Shown here piece by piece: positions 31,937 through 40,656 of a stretch of 64,000 bases of DNA. The notes under the pieces were generated by a model that saw nothing but the letters and a program-made list of their open reading frames with translations, made no database searches and had not been told where the DNA came from. Location: assembly GCF_900109465.1 (NCBI RefSeq), contig NZ_FOAZ01000013.1:105692-169691 (forward strand), in the 5' to 3' direction. The translations under genes were made by a program, and so were the position numbers. Position 1 is the first letter of the stretch. Every line of letters begins with the position of its first letter. The stretch is from Streptacidiphilus jiangxiensis (GTDB lineage: Bacteria; Actinomycetota; Actinomycetes; Streptomycetales; Streptomycetaceae).

Positions 31937-33109
31937 GTGTCCTCGATCCTGCTCCCCCTGGCGGGCGGCGCCGTGCGCTACGCCCTCCCCGCCCCGCCGC
32001 CGCTCCTGTCCTCCCTGCCCGACACCGCACCGCAGGCCCGCAGTCGGACGGTCTTCGCCGCCGCGCACGTGGTCGCCCATCCGCACCGCCCCAACGGGCC
32101 CGGCCTGCCCGCCGCCGTGGACTGGGACGCCACGCTGGCCTTCCGTCACCACCTGTGGTCCCTCGGGCTCGGAGTCGCCGACGCGATGGACACCGCCCAG
32201 CGCGGGATGGGCCTGGACTGGGCCGCCACCCGTGAACTGATCGAGCGCAGTGGCGCCGCCGCGCGGGGCGCCGGGGGGCGTCTGGCCTGCGGTGTCGGCA
32301 CCGACCAGCTGGACCCCGACCGGTTGCACTCCCTGAAGGAGATCATCGCCGCCTACGAGGAGCAGTTGGAGGTGGTCGAGCAGGCCGGGGCGCAGGTCGT
32401 CCTCATGGCCGGCCGGGCCCTGGCCGCCACCGCCGACGGGCCGGACGACTACGCCGAGGTCTACGGTCGTCTCCTCACCCAGGCAACACACCCGGTGATC
32501 ATCCACTGGCTCGGCGACATGTTCGACCCGGCCCTGGCCGGCTACTGGGGCTCGCGCGACCTGGACGCGGCGACCGCCACCGTCGTCGAGCTGATCCGGG
32601 AGCACCGGGACAAGGTCGACGGGATCAAGGTCTCGCTGCTCGACGCGGGCCGCGAGATCGCGCTGCGCCGCGCGCTGCCCGCCGGGGTCCGCCTGTACAC
32701 CGGCGACGACTTCCACTACCCCGAGCTGATCCTCGGCGACGAGCAGGGTTTCAGTCACGCCCTCCTCGGCGTCTTCGACCCGCTCGCCCGCCACGCGGCC
32801 GCCGCGCTGGCCGCCCTCGACCGCGGGGACGTGGAGACCTACCGCGCGGTGCTGGAACCCACGTTGCCCCTGGCGCGGCACGTGTTCGCGGCGCCCACCC
32901 GCCACTACAAGACCGGCGTCGTGCTGCTGGCCCACCTGGCCGGGCACCAGGACCGGTTCACCATGGTGGGCGGTGCCCAGGACCACCGGGACGCCAACCA
33001 CCTGTCGCAGCTCTTCGTGCTGGCCGCCGAGGCCGGCGTGCTGCCGGACCTGGAGCTCGCCGCCGCACGGATGCGCCACGTCCTCGCCGAGAGGGGGTTC
33101 GAGCAGTGA
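31937..33109 (+). CDS. DUF993 dihydrodipicolinate-synthase-like TIM-barrel protein
   Basis: Protein of 390 residues from GTG 31937 with AGGAG six bases upstream. The sequence AVDWDATLAFRHHLWSLGLGVADAMDTAQRGMGLDW and VDGIKVSLLDAGREI, YTGDDFHYPELI are typical of DUF993, a distant relative of the DapA aldolase/lyase superfamily often found in sugar-utilisation clusters. The Lys in GIKVS may correspond to the Schiff-base lysine. Reaction is unknown; an aldol cleavage or isomerisation of an oxidised sugar is possible. Overlaps the next gene by GTGA. Confidence 0.82.
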   Translation: MSSILLPLAGGAVRYALPAPPPLLSSLPDTAPQARSRTVFAAAHVVAHPHRPNGPGLPAAVDWDATLAFRHHLWSLGLGVADAMDTAQRGMGLDWAATRELIERSGAAARGAGGRLACGVGTDQLDPDRLHSLKEIIAAYEEQLEVVEQAGAQVVLMAGRALAATADGPDDYAEVYGRLLTQATHPVIIHWLGDMFDPALAGYWGSRDLDAATATVVELIREHRDKVDGIKVSLLDAGREIALRRALPAGVRLYTGDDFHYPELILGDEQGFSHALLGVFDPLARHAAAALAALDRGDVETYRAVLEPTLPLARHVFAAPTRHYKTGVVLLAHLAGHQDRFTMVGGAQDHRDANHLSQLFVLAAEAGVLPDLELAAARMRHVLAERGFEQ

Positions 33110-33957
33110 GCACCACCCTTCGTCCCGCCCCGGGCCTGGAGCGCCTGTCGCTCAACACCGCGACCACGAAGGGTTGGACCCTCGCGGAGGCGGTGGCGGG
33201 CTGCGTGGACGCGGGCATCCCCGGCATCGGTCTGTGGCGGGACCGCGTCGCCGAGACCGGCCTGAGCAAGGCCTCCCGGCTCGTGCGGGACGCCGGACTG
33301 ACCGTCACCAGCCTGTGCCGCGGCGGATTCTTCACCGCACCCGGCCGGGAGGACGACAACCGCCGCGCCGTCGACGAGGCCGCCGCCCTCGGCACCGACA
33401 CCCTCGTCCTGGTCTGCGGCGGCCTGCCCGAAGGCAGCCGCGACCTGCCTGCCGCACGGGCGGCCGTCGCCCGCGGCATCGCCGAACTCGCGCCCTACGC
33501 GCAGGCCAACGGCGTCAGGCTGGCCGTCGAACCGCTGCACCCGATGTTCTGCGCCGATCGCGCCGTCGTCTCCACCCTCGGCCAGGCGATCGACCTGGCC
33601 GAGGCCGCCGGACACGACACCGGCGTCGTCGTCGACACCTACCACGTGTGGTGGGACCCGGAGTTGGAGCGGCAGATCGCACGGGCCGGAGCAGCCGGGC
33701 TGATCCGCTCCTTCCAGGTGTGCGACTGGCTGCTGCCCCTCCCCGCCGACGCGCTGCTCGGACGCGGACACGTCGGCGACGGTCACATCGACATCCCTCG
33801 GATCGCCCGCCTGGTCACCGAGGCGGGATTCGACGGCTGGACGGAGGTCGAGATCTTCAACCAGGAGATCTGGGACACCCCCGGCGAGGAGACCCTGCGC
33901 ACCGTCGTCGAACGTCACCTCCGTCACCTCGACCGAATCGGACAGCCGTGTTCCTGA
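33106..33957 (+). CDS. Sugar phosphate isomerase/epimerase (xylose-isomerase-like)
   Basis: TIM-barrel protein of 283 residues starting at GTG 33106, overlapping the DUF993 stop (GTGA). Metal-binding residues are visible in VRLAVEPLHPMF (Glu), VVVDTYHVWWDPE (Asp/His), VGDGHIDIPRIARLV (Asp/His) and WTEVEIFNQE (Glu). This is the AP_endonuc_2/IolE-IolI type fold. It would isomerise or epimerise a keto-sugar made by the oxidoreductase. The following gene overlaps it by 10 nt. Confidence 0.87.
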   Translation: MSTTLRPAPGLERLSLNTATTKGWTLAEAVAGCVDAGIPGIGLWRDRVAETGLSKASRLVRDAGLTVTSLCRGGFFTAPGREDDNRRAVDEAAALGTDTLVLVCGGLPEGSRDLPAARAAVARGIAELAPYAQANGVRLAVEPLHPMFCADRAVVSTLGQAIDLAEAAGHDTGVVVDTYHVWWDPELERQIARAGAAGLIRSFQVCDWLLPLPADALLGRGHVGDGHIDIPRIARLVTEAGFDGWTEVEIFNQEIWDTPGEETLRTVVERHLRHLDRIGQPCS

Positions 33958-35717
33958 CCACCACCGACGAAGGTTTCCTGCGCGACGGACGGCCGCACCG
34001 GATCGTCTCCGCCGCGATCCACTACTTCCGCGTCCACCCGGACCTGTGGCGGGACCGGCTGGAGCGGCTGCGCGCCATGGGCGTCAACACCGTCGAGAGC
34101 TACGTCGCCTGGAACGTCCACGAGCGCGAGCGCGGCGTGTTCGACTTCACCGGCGGGCAGGACGTCGCCGGGTTCGTCCGGGTGGCGGGCGAGCTCGGGC
34201 TCGACGTGATCGTGCGGCCCGGCCCGTACATCTGCGCCGAGTGGGACGCGGGCGGCCTGCCCGCCTGGCTCCTCGCCGAGCCGGGGATCAGGCTGCGCCG
34301 CACCAACGCGCCCTATCTCGCCGCCGTCGAGGCCTGGTTCGACGCGCTGGTACCGCAGTTGTCCCCGCTGCTGGCCGAGGCGGGCGGGCCGGTCGTGGCG
34401 ATGGCCGTGGAGAACGAGTACGGCAGCTACGCCAACGACACCGCCTACCTGGCCCACCTCCGCGACGGCCTGATCGCGCGCGGCGTGACCTGCCTGCTCT
34501 TCACCGCCGACGGCGCCGAGGACCGGTTCCAGCTCGGCGGCAGGCTCCCAGGGGTACTGACCACGGGCACGTTCGGCTCCCGACCGCAGGAGGCGCTCGC
34601 CTGCCTGCGCCGGCACCAGCCCGCCGGCCCGCTGGTCTGCACGGAGTACTGGCACGCCTGGTTCGACAGCTGGGGTGACCCCCACCGGGTCCGGGAGGCG
34701 GCCGAGGCCGCCCAGGTCCTTGACACGCTGCTCGCGGCCGGCGCCTCGGTCAACCTCTACATGGGCCACGGTGGCACCAACTTCGGCTGGTGGAACGGCG
34801 CGAACGTCTACGACGGACGCTACGTCCCCATCGCCACGAGCTACGACTACGACGCCCCGATCGGCGAGGCGGGCGAGCCCGGACCGAAGTTCGACGCCTT
34901 CCGCACGGTGATCGAGCGTCACCTCGGGCCGGTCGACCACCCCCTGCCCGCCGTCCCGGCGCGGCTCGCGCCCCAGCGCTGCCGACCGACGGGCAGCGTC
35001 CGGCTGCTGGACTGCCTGGACCTGCTCGGCACACGGGTCGACCACCTCGAACCGGAGACGATGGAGGCGCTCGGCCAGTCCTTCGGGCTCATCCACTACC
35101 GCACCCGGCTGCGCGGCCCCCTCGCCTCCACCGAGTTGCGGGTCGACGGCCTCGCCGACCGCGCCCAGGTCTTCCTCGACGGAGCCGAGCTGGGCACCTT
35201 GCACCGGAACGCTCCGGACCAGTGCCTCACGTTCGGCGTCCCGGCGGACGGCGCCCAACTCGACCTGCTCGTGGAGAACCAGGGCCGGGTCAACTACGGC
35301 CCGCTCCAGGCGGACCGCAAGGGCATCACCGGAGGGGTCCGGCTGGACCGCCAGTACCAGTTCGACTGGCGGATCCGCCCGCTGCCACTGGACCCGCTGC
35401 CCGATCTCCCCTACGCCGCGGCGGCGAGCACGACGGCCGGCCCGTCGTTCCACCGGTTCGATCTCGAGGTCCCCGAGCCGGCCGACGGCTTCCTCGCCCT
35501 CCCCGGCTGGACCAAGGGCATGGTCTGGCTCAACGGCTTCGCCCTGGGCCGCTACTGGGAGGTCGGCCCACAGCGGACCCTGTACGCGCCCGGCCCGCTC
35601 TGGCGGGCCGGGCGCAACGAGATCACCGTGCTGGAGCTGCACACCCCCGGCCCGGCGCTCGAACTGCGCGACGCACCCGACCTCGGTCCCACCGGGGACG
35701 CCCCCGAGGGTTTCTGA
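33948..35717 (+). CDS. Glycoside hydrolase family 35 beta-galactosidase
   Basis: Protein of 589 residues from GTG 33948, no signal peptide, so intracellular. Acid/base Glu157 lies in VENEYGSY and nucleophile Glu233 in CTEYWHAWFDSWG. The N-terminal signature IVSAAIHYFRVHPDLWRDRLERL and VRPGPYICAEWDAGGLPAWL are classic GH35; two C-terminal beta domains follow. It should release galactose (or a related sugar) from oligosaccharides imported by a transporter that is not encoded here. Last gene of the LacI-controlled cluster. Confidence 0.93.
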   Translation: MFLTTTDEGFLRDGRPHRIVSAAIHYFRVHPDLWRDRLERLRAMGVNTVESYVAWNVHERERGVFDFTGGQDVAGFVRVAGELGLDVIVRPGPYICAEWDAGGLPAWLLAEPGIRLRRTNAPYLAAVEAWFDALVPQLSPLLAEAGGPVVAMAVENEYGSYANDTAYLAHLRDGLIARGVTCLLFTADGAEDRFQLGGRLPGVLTTGTFGSRPQEALACLRRHQPAGPLVCTEYWHAWFDSWGDPHRVREAAEAAQVLDTLLAAGASVNLYMGHGGTNFGWWNGANVYDGRYVPIATSYDYDAPIGEAGEPGPKFDAFRTVIERHLGPVDHPLPAVPARLAPQRCRPTGSVRLLDCLDLLGTRVDHLEPETMEALGQSFGLIHYRTRLRGPLASTELRVDGLADRAQVFLDGAELGTLHRNAPDQCLTFGVPADGAQLDLLVENQGRVNYGPLQADRKGITGGVRLDRQYQFDWRIRPLPLDPLPDLPYAAAASTTAGPSFHRFDLEVPEPADGFLALPGWTKGMVWLNGFALGRYWEVGPQRTLYAPGPLWRAGRNEITVLELHTPGPALELRDAPDLGPTGDAPEGF

Positions 35718-35726
35718 GGCTCGGGC

Positions 35727-35969
35727 TCAGGGGGCGCGCCCCTGTTCGGACCCGAGACCCGAGGTGCCCGGCACGGGGAGTTCGTGCATGTCCGTGACCC
35801 GCAGGCCGAGGGACTGGATCCGGTGGAGGAGGCCGTACAGATGGGCTTCGTCGGTCACCTCACCGGACAGGACGGTCTGGGCCGGTAGATAGCTGCAGAC
35901 CAGTTCAGGGAAGGCCATGCGGGAGGTCTCCTCCAGCATCCGCCCTGCTATCCGGATCTCGTAGCGCAT
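35727..35969 (-). CDS. Small conserved hypothetical protein
   Basis: Protein of 80 residues starting at ATG 35969, strongly supported by AGGAG. The pattern MRYEIRIAGRM, FPEL, TVLSGEVTDEAHLYGLLHRIQSLGLRV recalls a widespread actinobacterial small protein of alpha/beta character found near stress genes; function is unknown. It converges on the GH35 gene and lies downstream of a terminator that separates it from the SHOCT gene. Confidence 0.72.
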   Translation of the reverse strand: MRYEIRIAGRMLEETSRMAFPELVCSYLPAQTVLSGEVTDEAHLYGLLHRIQSLGLRVTDMHELPVPGTSGLGSEQGRAP

Positions 35970-35998
35970 GATCTCCTTCCCTCCCCTCCCGAAACGTG

Positions 35999-36033
35999 CC
36001 GTCCGGCGGTGGAGAACCCAGGCCGCCGGACGG
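35999..36033 (-). terminator. Terminator after SHOCT gene
   Basis: CCGTCCGGCGG (35999-36009) and CCGCCGGACGG (36023-36033) form a perfect 11-bp stem with a 13-nt loop between the SHOCT stop and the next gene. Confidence 0.7.
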
Positions 36034-36048
36034 GTCTCGTGATCCGGC

Positions 36049-36444
36049 TCAGGCGGCCAGGACGTGCTCCTTGGCCCGCTTGTACTCGTCCTCGGTGATG
36101 TCGCCGTGCTGGCGCAGCTCCGCGAGCTTGGACAGCTCACCGGCCTGGCTCGTCGTCGAGGAACCGGCGGCGGCGTCCTGGACGTAGGACCGGAACTCCG
36201 CCTCGGCCTCCTGCGAACGCTGCATCTCGCGCCGACCCATGCTCTTGCCCCGGGCGATCAGGTAGACGAACACGCCGAGGAACGGAAGCACGAGGACGAA
36301 GACGCACCACCCGGCCTTGCCCCAGCCGCTCACGGAGTCGTCGCGGAACAGGTCCCCGAAGACCCGGAAGAGCAGGAAGAACCACATGACCCACAAGAAG
36401 ACCCACATGGTGGTGAAGAAGACGTTCAGCAGCGGATAGTTCAT
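36049..36444 (-). CDS. SHOCT-domain membrane protein
   Basis: Protein of 131 residues starting at ATG 36444 after GGAGGAG. Two transmembrane helices (LLNVFFTTMWVFLWVMWFFLLF and GWCVFVLVLPFLGVFVYLIA, the PLDc_N type), then a cytoplasmic linker and a C-terminal SHOCT motif (LSKLAELRQHGDITEDEYKRAKEHVLA). SHOCT modules usually mediate oligomerisation or membrane-associated assembly. It is preceded by one of the shared CACCCG-N3-CGGGTG sites, so is probably part of the local regulon. Confidence 0.85.
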   Translation of the reverse strand: MNYPLLNVFFTTMWVFLWVMWFFLLFRVFGDLFRDDSVSGWGKAGWCVFVLVLPFLGVFVYLIARGKSMGRREMQRSQEAEAEFRSYVQDAAAGSSTTSQAGELSKLAELRQHGDITEDEYKRAKEHVLAA

Positions 36445-36530
36445 CGCAGGCTCCTCCGGCCGGCTGCCGCGGCACGCCGAGCGCGGACCGCTTCTCCCTC
36501 CACCTTCCGCACGTGGGATGGTTCTCGCGC

Positions 36531-36545
36531 CACCCGTTTCGGGTG
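36531..36545 (-). promoter_or_regulatory. Regulon palindrome, site 1 (SHOCT gene)
   Basis: CACCCG-TTT-CGGGTG, perfect arms. On the minus strand a -10-like GAAGGT (36507-36502) follows 23 nt later and the SHOCT start 86 nt later. Confidence 0.65.
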
Positions 36546-36555
36546 ATTCGGCACC

Positions 36556-39246
36556 TCAGAGCAGGCCCAGTTCCCGTGCTCGCCGCACCGCCTCCGTGCG
36601 GCGGGTCACCGAGAGCTTGCGGTTGATGTTCTTCAGGTGGGTCTTCACGGTGTTCACGGAGAGGAAGAGGTCGGCGGCGATCTCCTCGGTGGACATCAAC
36701 TGGGCCGCCCGCGCCAGGACGTCGCACTCGCGGCTGCTCAGGCTCTCCACCGGGCCCGGCGGCACCTCGCCTGCGGGACCCTGGCCCGGCGCCGGGGCGG
36801 GACGCAACTCGGCGGGCAGCCAGTCGTGGGAGGCGGCGAGCGAGGGCTCGCTGCGGAGCATGCGCCGCAGCCACGGCGCCGCCTCACGGAAGGGCCTGCG
36901 CTGTCGCTCCGGTGCGGCGACGGTCAGGGCGCGGACCAGCAACCGGCGGGCCGCCGCGTCGTCGCCGAGCGCGGTGGCGGCCTGGGCGCGCGCCAGCAGG
37001 ACCGCGACGGCGACCGCGGGGCCGCGAGCCGCCGACGCCGGCAGCCGGTCCAGCGCACGCAAGGCCGATTCGCAGTCGCCGCAGGCGAGTTGAGCCTGTG
37101 CCTCGGCCACGAGCGCCTCCGGTCCGGCAGCGTCCTGTTCCTGCACGGCCGCGACGGCCGCAGCCGGGTCTCCTGCCGCCAGCCGGGCGGCGGCGGCCGC
37201 CGCGACCGCCCGGTCACTGAGCCACTCCGGCGCCGGTGTGCCTCCTGCGGCCTCCGCGGCCTTCCGGACGCCCCGCAGCGCCTCCAGTGCCCCGCGGACG
37301 TCCCCTCGGGCCAGGCAGAGCCGGGAGCGCAGGACCGCGAGGCCGCCGCTGACGACCGGGTCGTCCTGGGCCGCCTCCAAAGCCGCCGCGCGCTCGAGTG
37401 CACGGCGTGCCGCGGACAGGTCGTCGCGCTCCAGGGCGACCTCGGCCAGCGCGAGTTGTCCGGTACCCGTGCCCTCCGTCTTCGGCAGGCCGGAGCGCTC
37501 GGCCTCGCTGTCGGCGGCGCCGACCTGCTGCTCCGCACGCCTCAGGCGGCCGGAGAGCAACTCGATCAGCGCCAGCCGGTTCAGGGATTCGTGGCGCGGG
37601 CCGGCGGTGGAGGGGGACGACTCCACTTCTGCGGCGGCCTGCAGGGCCTCGCGCGCCTCGTCGAGTCGACCGGCCCACAGCAGGACGGCACCGAGGTCGC
37701 TGAGCAGCAGCGCGCCGAACTCCGGATGGGCGCTCTCCAGCCCCTTGAGCAGATACGCGTCCTCGTCGCGCACCTGGTCCGCCTCCCGCGCGGCGGTCTC
37801 CGCCCGATCCGCGTCCGCGAGGAGGCGGCCGGCGAGGACGTTGAGGTAGGTCAGGCTGAGCCGGGCCGCCGGTCCGCCTGCCGCCCTGACCTCGCTCTCG
37901 GCCTGCCGCAGATGGGTGACGCCCCGCTGGGTGTCGTGCCGCGCCAGCGCGAGCGCCGCGCGGATCAGCTCCGGGGCGGCCCCGTCGGCGCCCGGGGGCA
38001 TCCTGCTGAACAGGTCGGTGAGGCGATCGGTGTCGCGTCCGGTGAGGAGGCTGCCGATGGCCAGGTCGTCGACGAGCAGCGTGGCGGCGAAGCCCCAGTC
38101 CCCCGCCGCCACCGCGTGCGGCAGGGCGTCCATGACCAGCCCGGTGCTGCCCAGCCAGTGGGCCGCGCGGGAGTGGAGTTCCGCTTCGAGGCCGGGGTAC
38201 CGGGCTCGAAGACGGGCCCGGAGGATCTCGGCGAAGAGCGGATGTTGCCGGTACCACGAATGGCCTACCGGCGTCACGAAGGCGTTGACGCGATGCAGGT
38301 CGACGAGGAGCCGGCCGGCGTCCTTGCGCCCGGTCAGCGCGTCGGCCAGGTCCGGGTGGATCCGCTCCAGGAGGCTGGTCCGCAGCAGCAGGTCCTGGGT
38401 CTCCTGTCGTTGCCGCTCCAGCACCTCGACGGTCAGGAAGTCGGCGATCGTGTTGTCGCTCTCCTCGAACTCCTTGAGGTAGCTCTCGGGGTCCGGTGCG
38501 CGCAGCGCTGCCAAGGCCCAGAGCCGCAGGCCCGCGGCCCAGCCGTGCGTGCGTTCGTTCAGGGCCCGGACGACACCGTCGGAGGAGGGCAGACCGTGGA
38601 GGGACAACAGCGTGGAGGTCTCGTGGACCTTGAACGCGAGCTCCGCGGCACGGACCTCGGTCAGCTGCCCCGCGGCGGCGTACCGGTGCAGGGGCAGGAG
38701 CGGGTCCGAACGGCTGACCAGGACGAGCCGCAGTCTCGGGGAGGCGTGACGCACCAGCTCGTGCAGTTCCTCGGCGACGGCGGGGGAGGTGATCCGGTCG
38801 AACTCGTCCAGCACCAGGGTGACCGGTTCCTCCCGGCGGTTCAGCTCGTCCGCCAGCCTGGCCAGCAGCGAGGGGTCGACGCGCGCGGGAAGACCGGGGC
38901 TGCCGATGTGCTCGGACAGCTCGACACCGTGGTACCGCAGGGCCTCCAGGGTGTAGGCCCAGAAGAGTCCGGAGGCGTCGTCGCTGCTCTCCAGGGTCAG
39001 CCATGCCGCGGAACCGCGCGGCCGGGCAGAGGTGAACCAGTCGGCGACCAGGAAGGTCTTGCCCGCGCCGGCGGGGCCGTTCACCAGCACCAGCGGGCCG
39101 TCCCGCAGACCCTGCTGCAGGTGCTGCGTGAGTCGCCCGCGGTGGACGAAGGTCGGGGGCAGGACGGGAACCGCGAACCGCGAGGTCAGGACCGGGTCCC
39201 CGTCCGGCAGTATCAGGTGACTGGACTCGTCTGGCATGGGCGTCAT
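36556..39246 (-). CDS. Large ATP-binding LuxR regulator (MalT/LAL family)
   Basis: Protein of 896 residues starting at ATG 39246 (39237 is possible). N-terminal STAND ATPase with Walker A NGPAGAGKTF near residue 60 and Walker B VTLVLDEFDRI; a central winged-helix and long TPR-like helical region; C-terminal LuxR HTH (SLSSRECDVLARAAQLMSTEEIAADLFLSVNTVKTHLKNINRKL). MalT-like regulators are activated by a ligand plus ATP and work from sites just upstream of -35. It is a candidate activator for the local regulon, which is inference. A large palindrome (39286-39307) lies in its own promoter region. Confidence 0.92.
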   Translation of the reverse strand: MTPMPDESSHLILPDGDPVLTSRFAVPVLPPTFVHRGRLTQHLQQGLRDGPLVLVNGPAGAGKTFLVADWFTSARPRGSAAWLTLESSDDASGLFWAYTLEALRYHGVELSEHIGSPGLPARVDPSLLARLADELNRREEPVTLVLDEFDRITSPAVAEELHELVRHASPRLRLVLVSRSDPLLPLHRYAAAGQLTEVRAAELAFKVHETSTLLSLHGLPSSDGVVRALNERTHGWAAGLRLWALAALRAPDPESYLKEFEESDNTIADFLTVEVLERQRQETQDLLLRTSLLERIHPDLADALTGRKDAGRLLVDLHRVNAFVTPVGHSWYRQHPLFAEILRARLRARYPGLEAELHSRAAHWLGSTGLVMDALPHAVAAGDWGFAATLLVDDLAIGSLLTGRDTDRLTDLFSRMPPGADGAAPELIRAALALARHDTQRGVTHLRQAESEVRAAGGPAARLSLTYLNVLAGRLLADADRAETAAREADQVRDEDAYLLKGLESAHPEFGALLLSDLGAVLLWAGRLDEAREALQAAAEVESSPSTAGPRHESLNRLALIELLSGRLRRAEQQVGAADSEAERSGLPKTEGTGTGQLALAEVALERDDLSAARRALERAAALEAAQDDPVVSGGLAVLRSRLCLARGDVRGALEALRGVRKAAEAAGGTPAPEWLSDRAVAAAAAARLAAGDPAAAVAAVQEQDAAGPEALVAEAQAQLACGDCESALRALDRLPASAARGPAVAVAVLLARAQAATALGDDAAARRLLVRALTVAAPERQRRPFREAAPWLRRMLRSEPSLAASHDWLPAELRPAPAPGQGPAGEVPPGPVESLSSRECDVLARAAQLMSTEEIAADLFLSVNTVKTHLKNINRKLSVTRRTEAVRRARELGLL

Positions 39247-39285
39247 GTGGTCACCGCCCGGACTGGTCCAGGCTGGTCAGGGAGC

Positions 39286-39307
39286 GTGTACTACACCTGT
39301 AATACAC
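39286..39307. promoter_or_regulatory. 22-bp palindrome upstream of the LAL regulator
   Basis: Arms GTGTACTACA and TGTAATACAC flank a central CC; 9 of 10 arm positions pair. It is 40 nt before the regulator start and is AT-rich compared with its surroundings, as expected of a protein-binding site. Confidence 0.65.
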
Positions 39308-39386
39308 CCCAATTCCAGCTCCGGCCTCCCGACCGTGCCAGGGCCTGGTGGGCCCGACGGCCAGGGCCGTTCGTCCCCATGGGCCG

Positions 39387-40508
39387 CTACAACGCCTGCG
39401 TCTGGTCCCGCAGGTGCGACAGGACGGCCGGCCATCCCGCCTCGTCGAGGATCCGGCGCAACCGCACGGCCCCGTTGCCCTCCTGGAGCAGGCGTTCCAG
39501 CGCCGAGCGGACGTATCGCTGGTCGCCGGAACCGCACAGCGCGGACTCCACCCGGTCGAGGCTGTCACAGACGACCGTCTTGGCCGGGCGGGGCATCAGG
39601 TCCCGCGGGTCGTGGATGTCACCGGTCAGGCCGTGCCGGGCCGCATGCCAGACGGCGGCGGCGAGAGTCTCCGGGGACGGGTCGGGCGTCGGCAGGCCCG
39701 ACTCCGCCTCGCCCAGCACCGTCGTGACCACGGCACGGATCAACCCCGCGAGCGCCACCGCCTCGTCGGCTCGCATCTGTGCGTCGCAGGCCCGCACCTC
39801 CAGGGTGGGATAGCGGGCCGAGGCCCGCACCAGCCAGTAGATCTGTCCGATGTCGGGCACCAGCCCCCGCTCCACCAGCTCCTTGGTCCGGCGCAGGTAG
39901 TCGTCGGCGTCCCGGAAGCGCGGTGGCACGCCGCTGACCGGCCAACGGCCCACGACCAGCGCGCGCCAGCTGGCGAAGCCGGAGTCGCGGCCGCGCCAGA
40001 GCGGCGAACCGGCACCCAACGCGACCAGCAGCGGCAGCCACGGGCGGATCCGGTTCAGGGCCTCCACCCGGGCCTGTTCGTCGCAGATCTCCACGTGCAC
40101 GTGAAGGCCGTTGACCAGATGCTCGTCCGTCAGCATCGGCGCTTCCTCGTGCATCCGGTGGTAGCGGGGCGTGTCGGTGACCGGCACCGGCCGGCTGTCG
40201 TCGGCGAACGGCGAGACCGCGCACGCCGCCAGCACGCACCCTTCCGCCGCCGCGGCCTCGGACAGGACGTGACGCATCCGCAGCAGATGTCCGCCCACCT
40301 CCGGCAGGGTCCGACAGACGGGTGTGGCCGTCTCCAACTGGGCCAGCAGCAGTTCGTGCTGCACCTCGTCCCCGCCGAGCCCGCGATACAGGCGCGAGCG
40401 GCGTCGCACCTGCTCCGCACGGGCGAGCGGGCTTCCGCTGACCGGGTCGAGCAGCAGGAACTCCTCCTCCACCCCCAACCGCGGCCCCACGCCGACAGAC
40501 GGCACCAC
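39387..40508 (-). CDS. Glutamate-cysteine ligase type 2 / carboxylate-amine ligase (YbdK family)
   Basis: Protein of 373 residues. Start GTG 40508 is chosen because GGAGGAGGAGG precedes it and the reading VVPSVGVGPRLGVEEEFLLLDP places the conserved GVEEEF near the N-terminus; the longer form to 40625 overlaps the promoter. Other hallmarks: DEVQHELLLAQLET, HVHVEICDEQARV and ARYPTLEVRACDAQMRADEAVAL. The GCS2 fold joins a glutamate carboxylate to an amine using ATP. True gamma-glutamylcysteine activity is uncertain because actinomycetes make mycothiol. Divergent from the amidotransferase, sharing a regulon palindrome. Confidence 0.87.
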   Translation of the reverse strand: MVPSVGVGPRLGVEEEFLLLDPVSGSPLARAEQVRRRSRLYRGLGGDEVQHELLLAQLETATPVCRTLPEVGGHLLRMRHVLSEAAAAEGCVLAACAVSPFADDSRPVPVTDTPRYHRMHEEAPMLTDEHLVNGLHVHVEICDEQARVEALNRIRPWLPLLVALGAGSPLWRGRDSGFASWRALVVGRWPVSGVPPRFRDADDYLRRTKELVERGLVPDIGQIYWLVRASARYPTLEVRACDAQMRADEAVALAGLIRAVVTTVLGEAESGLPTPDPSPETLAAAVWHAARHGLTGDIHDPRDLMPRPAKTVVCDSLDRVESALCGSGDQRYVRSALERLLQEGNGAVRLRRILDEAGWPAVLSHLRDQTQAL

Positions 40509-40573
40509 GGCCTCCTCCTCCGGGTCGAACGGCTCCCTGCGGCCAATGTAGGAGCCGGGCGGTCCGACCAGCT

Positions 40574-40588
40574 CACCCGCAAGGGGTG
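40574..40588 (+). promoter_or_regulatory. Regulon palindrome, site 2 (ligase/amidotransferase)
   Basis: CACCCG-CAA-GGGGTG, one arm mismatch. On the plus strand a -10-like TAGCGT (40613-40618) follows after 24 nt. It lies between two divergent starts, about 66-69 nt from each, so may serve both genes. Confidence 0.6.
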
Positions 40589-40656
40589 ACGTGCGACCGG
40601 CTGCGCCTCTCGTAGCGTCGGACATGCGATATCCAGCTCAGAAGGGAGTACGGGCG

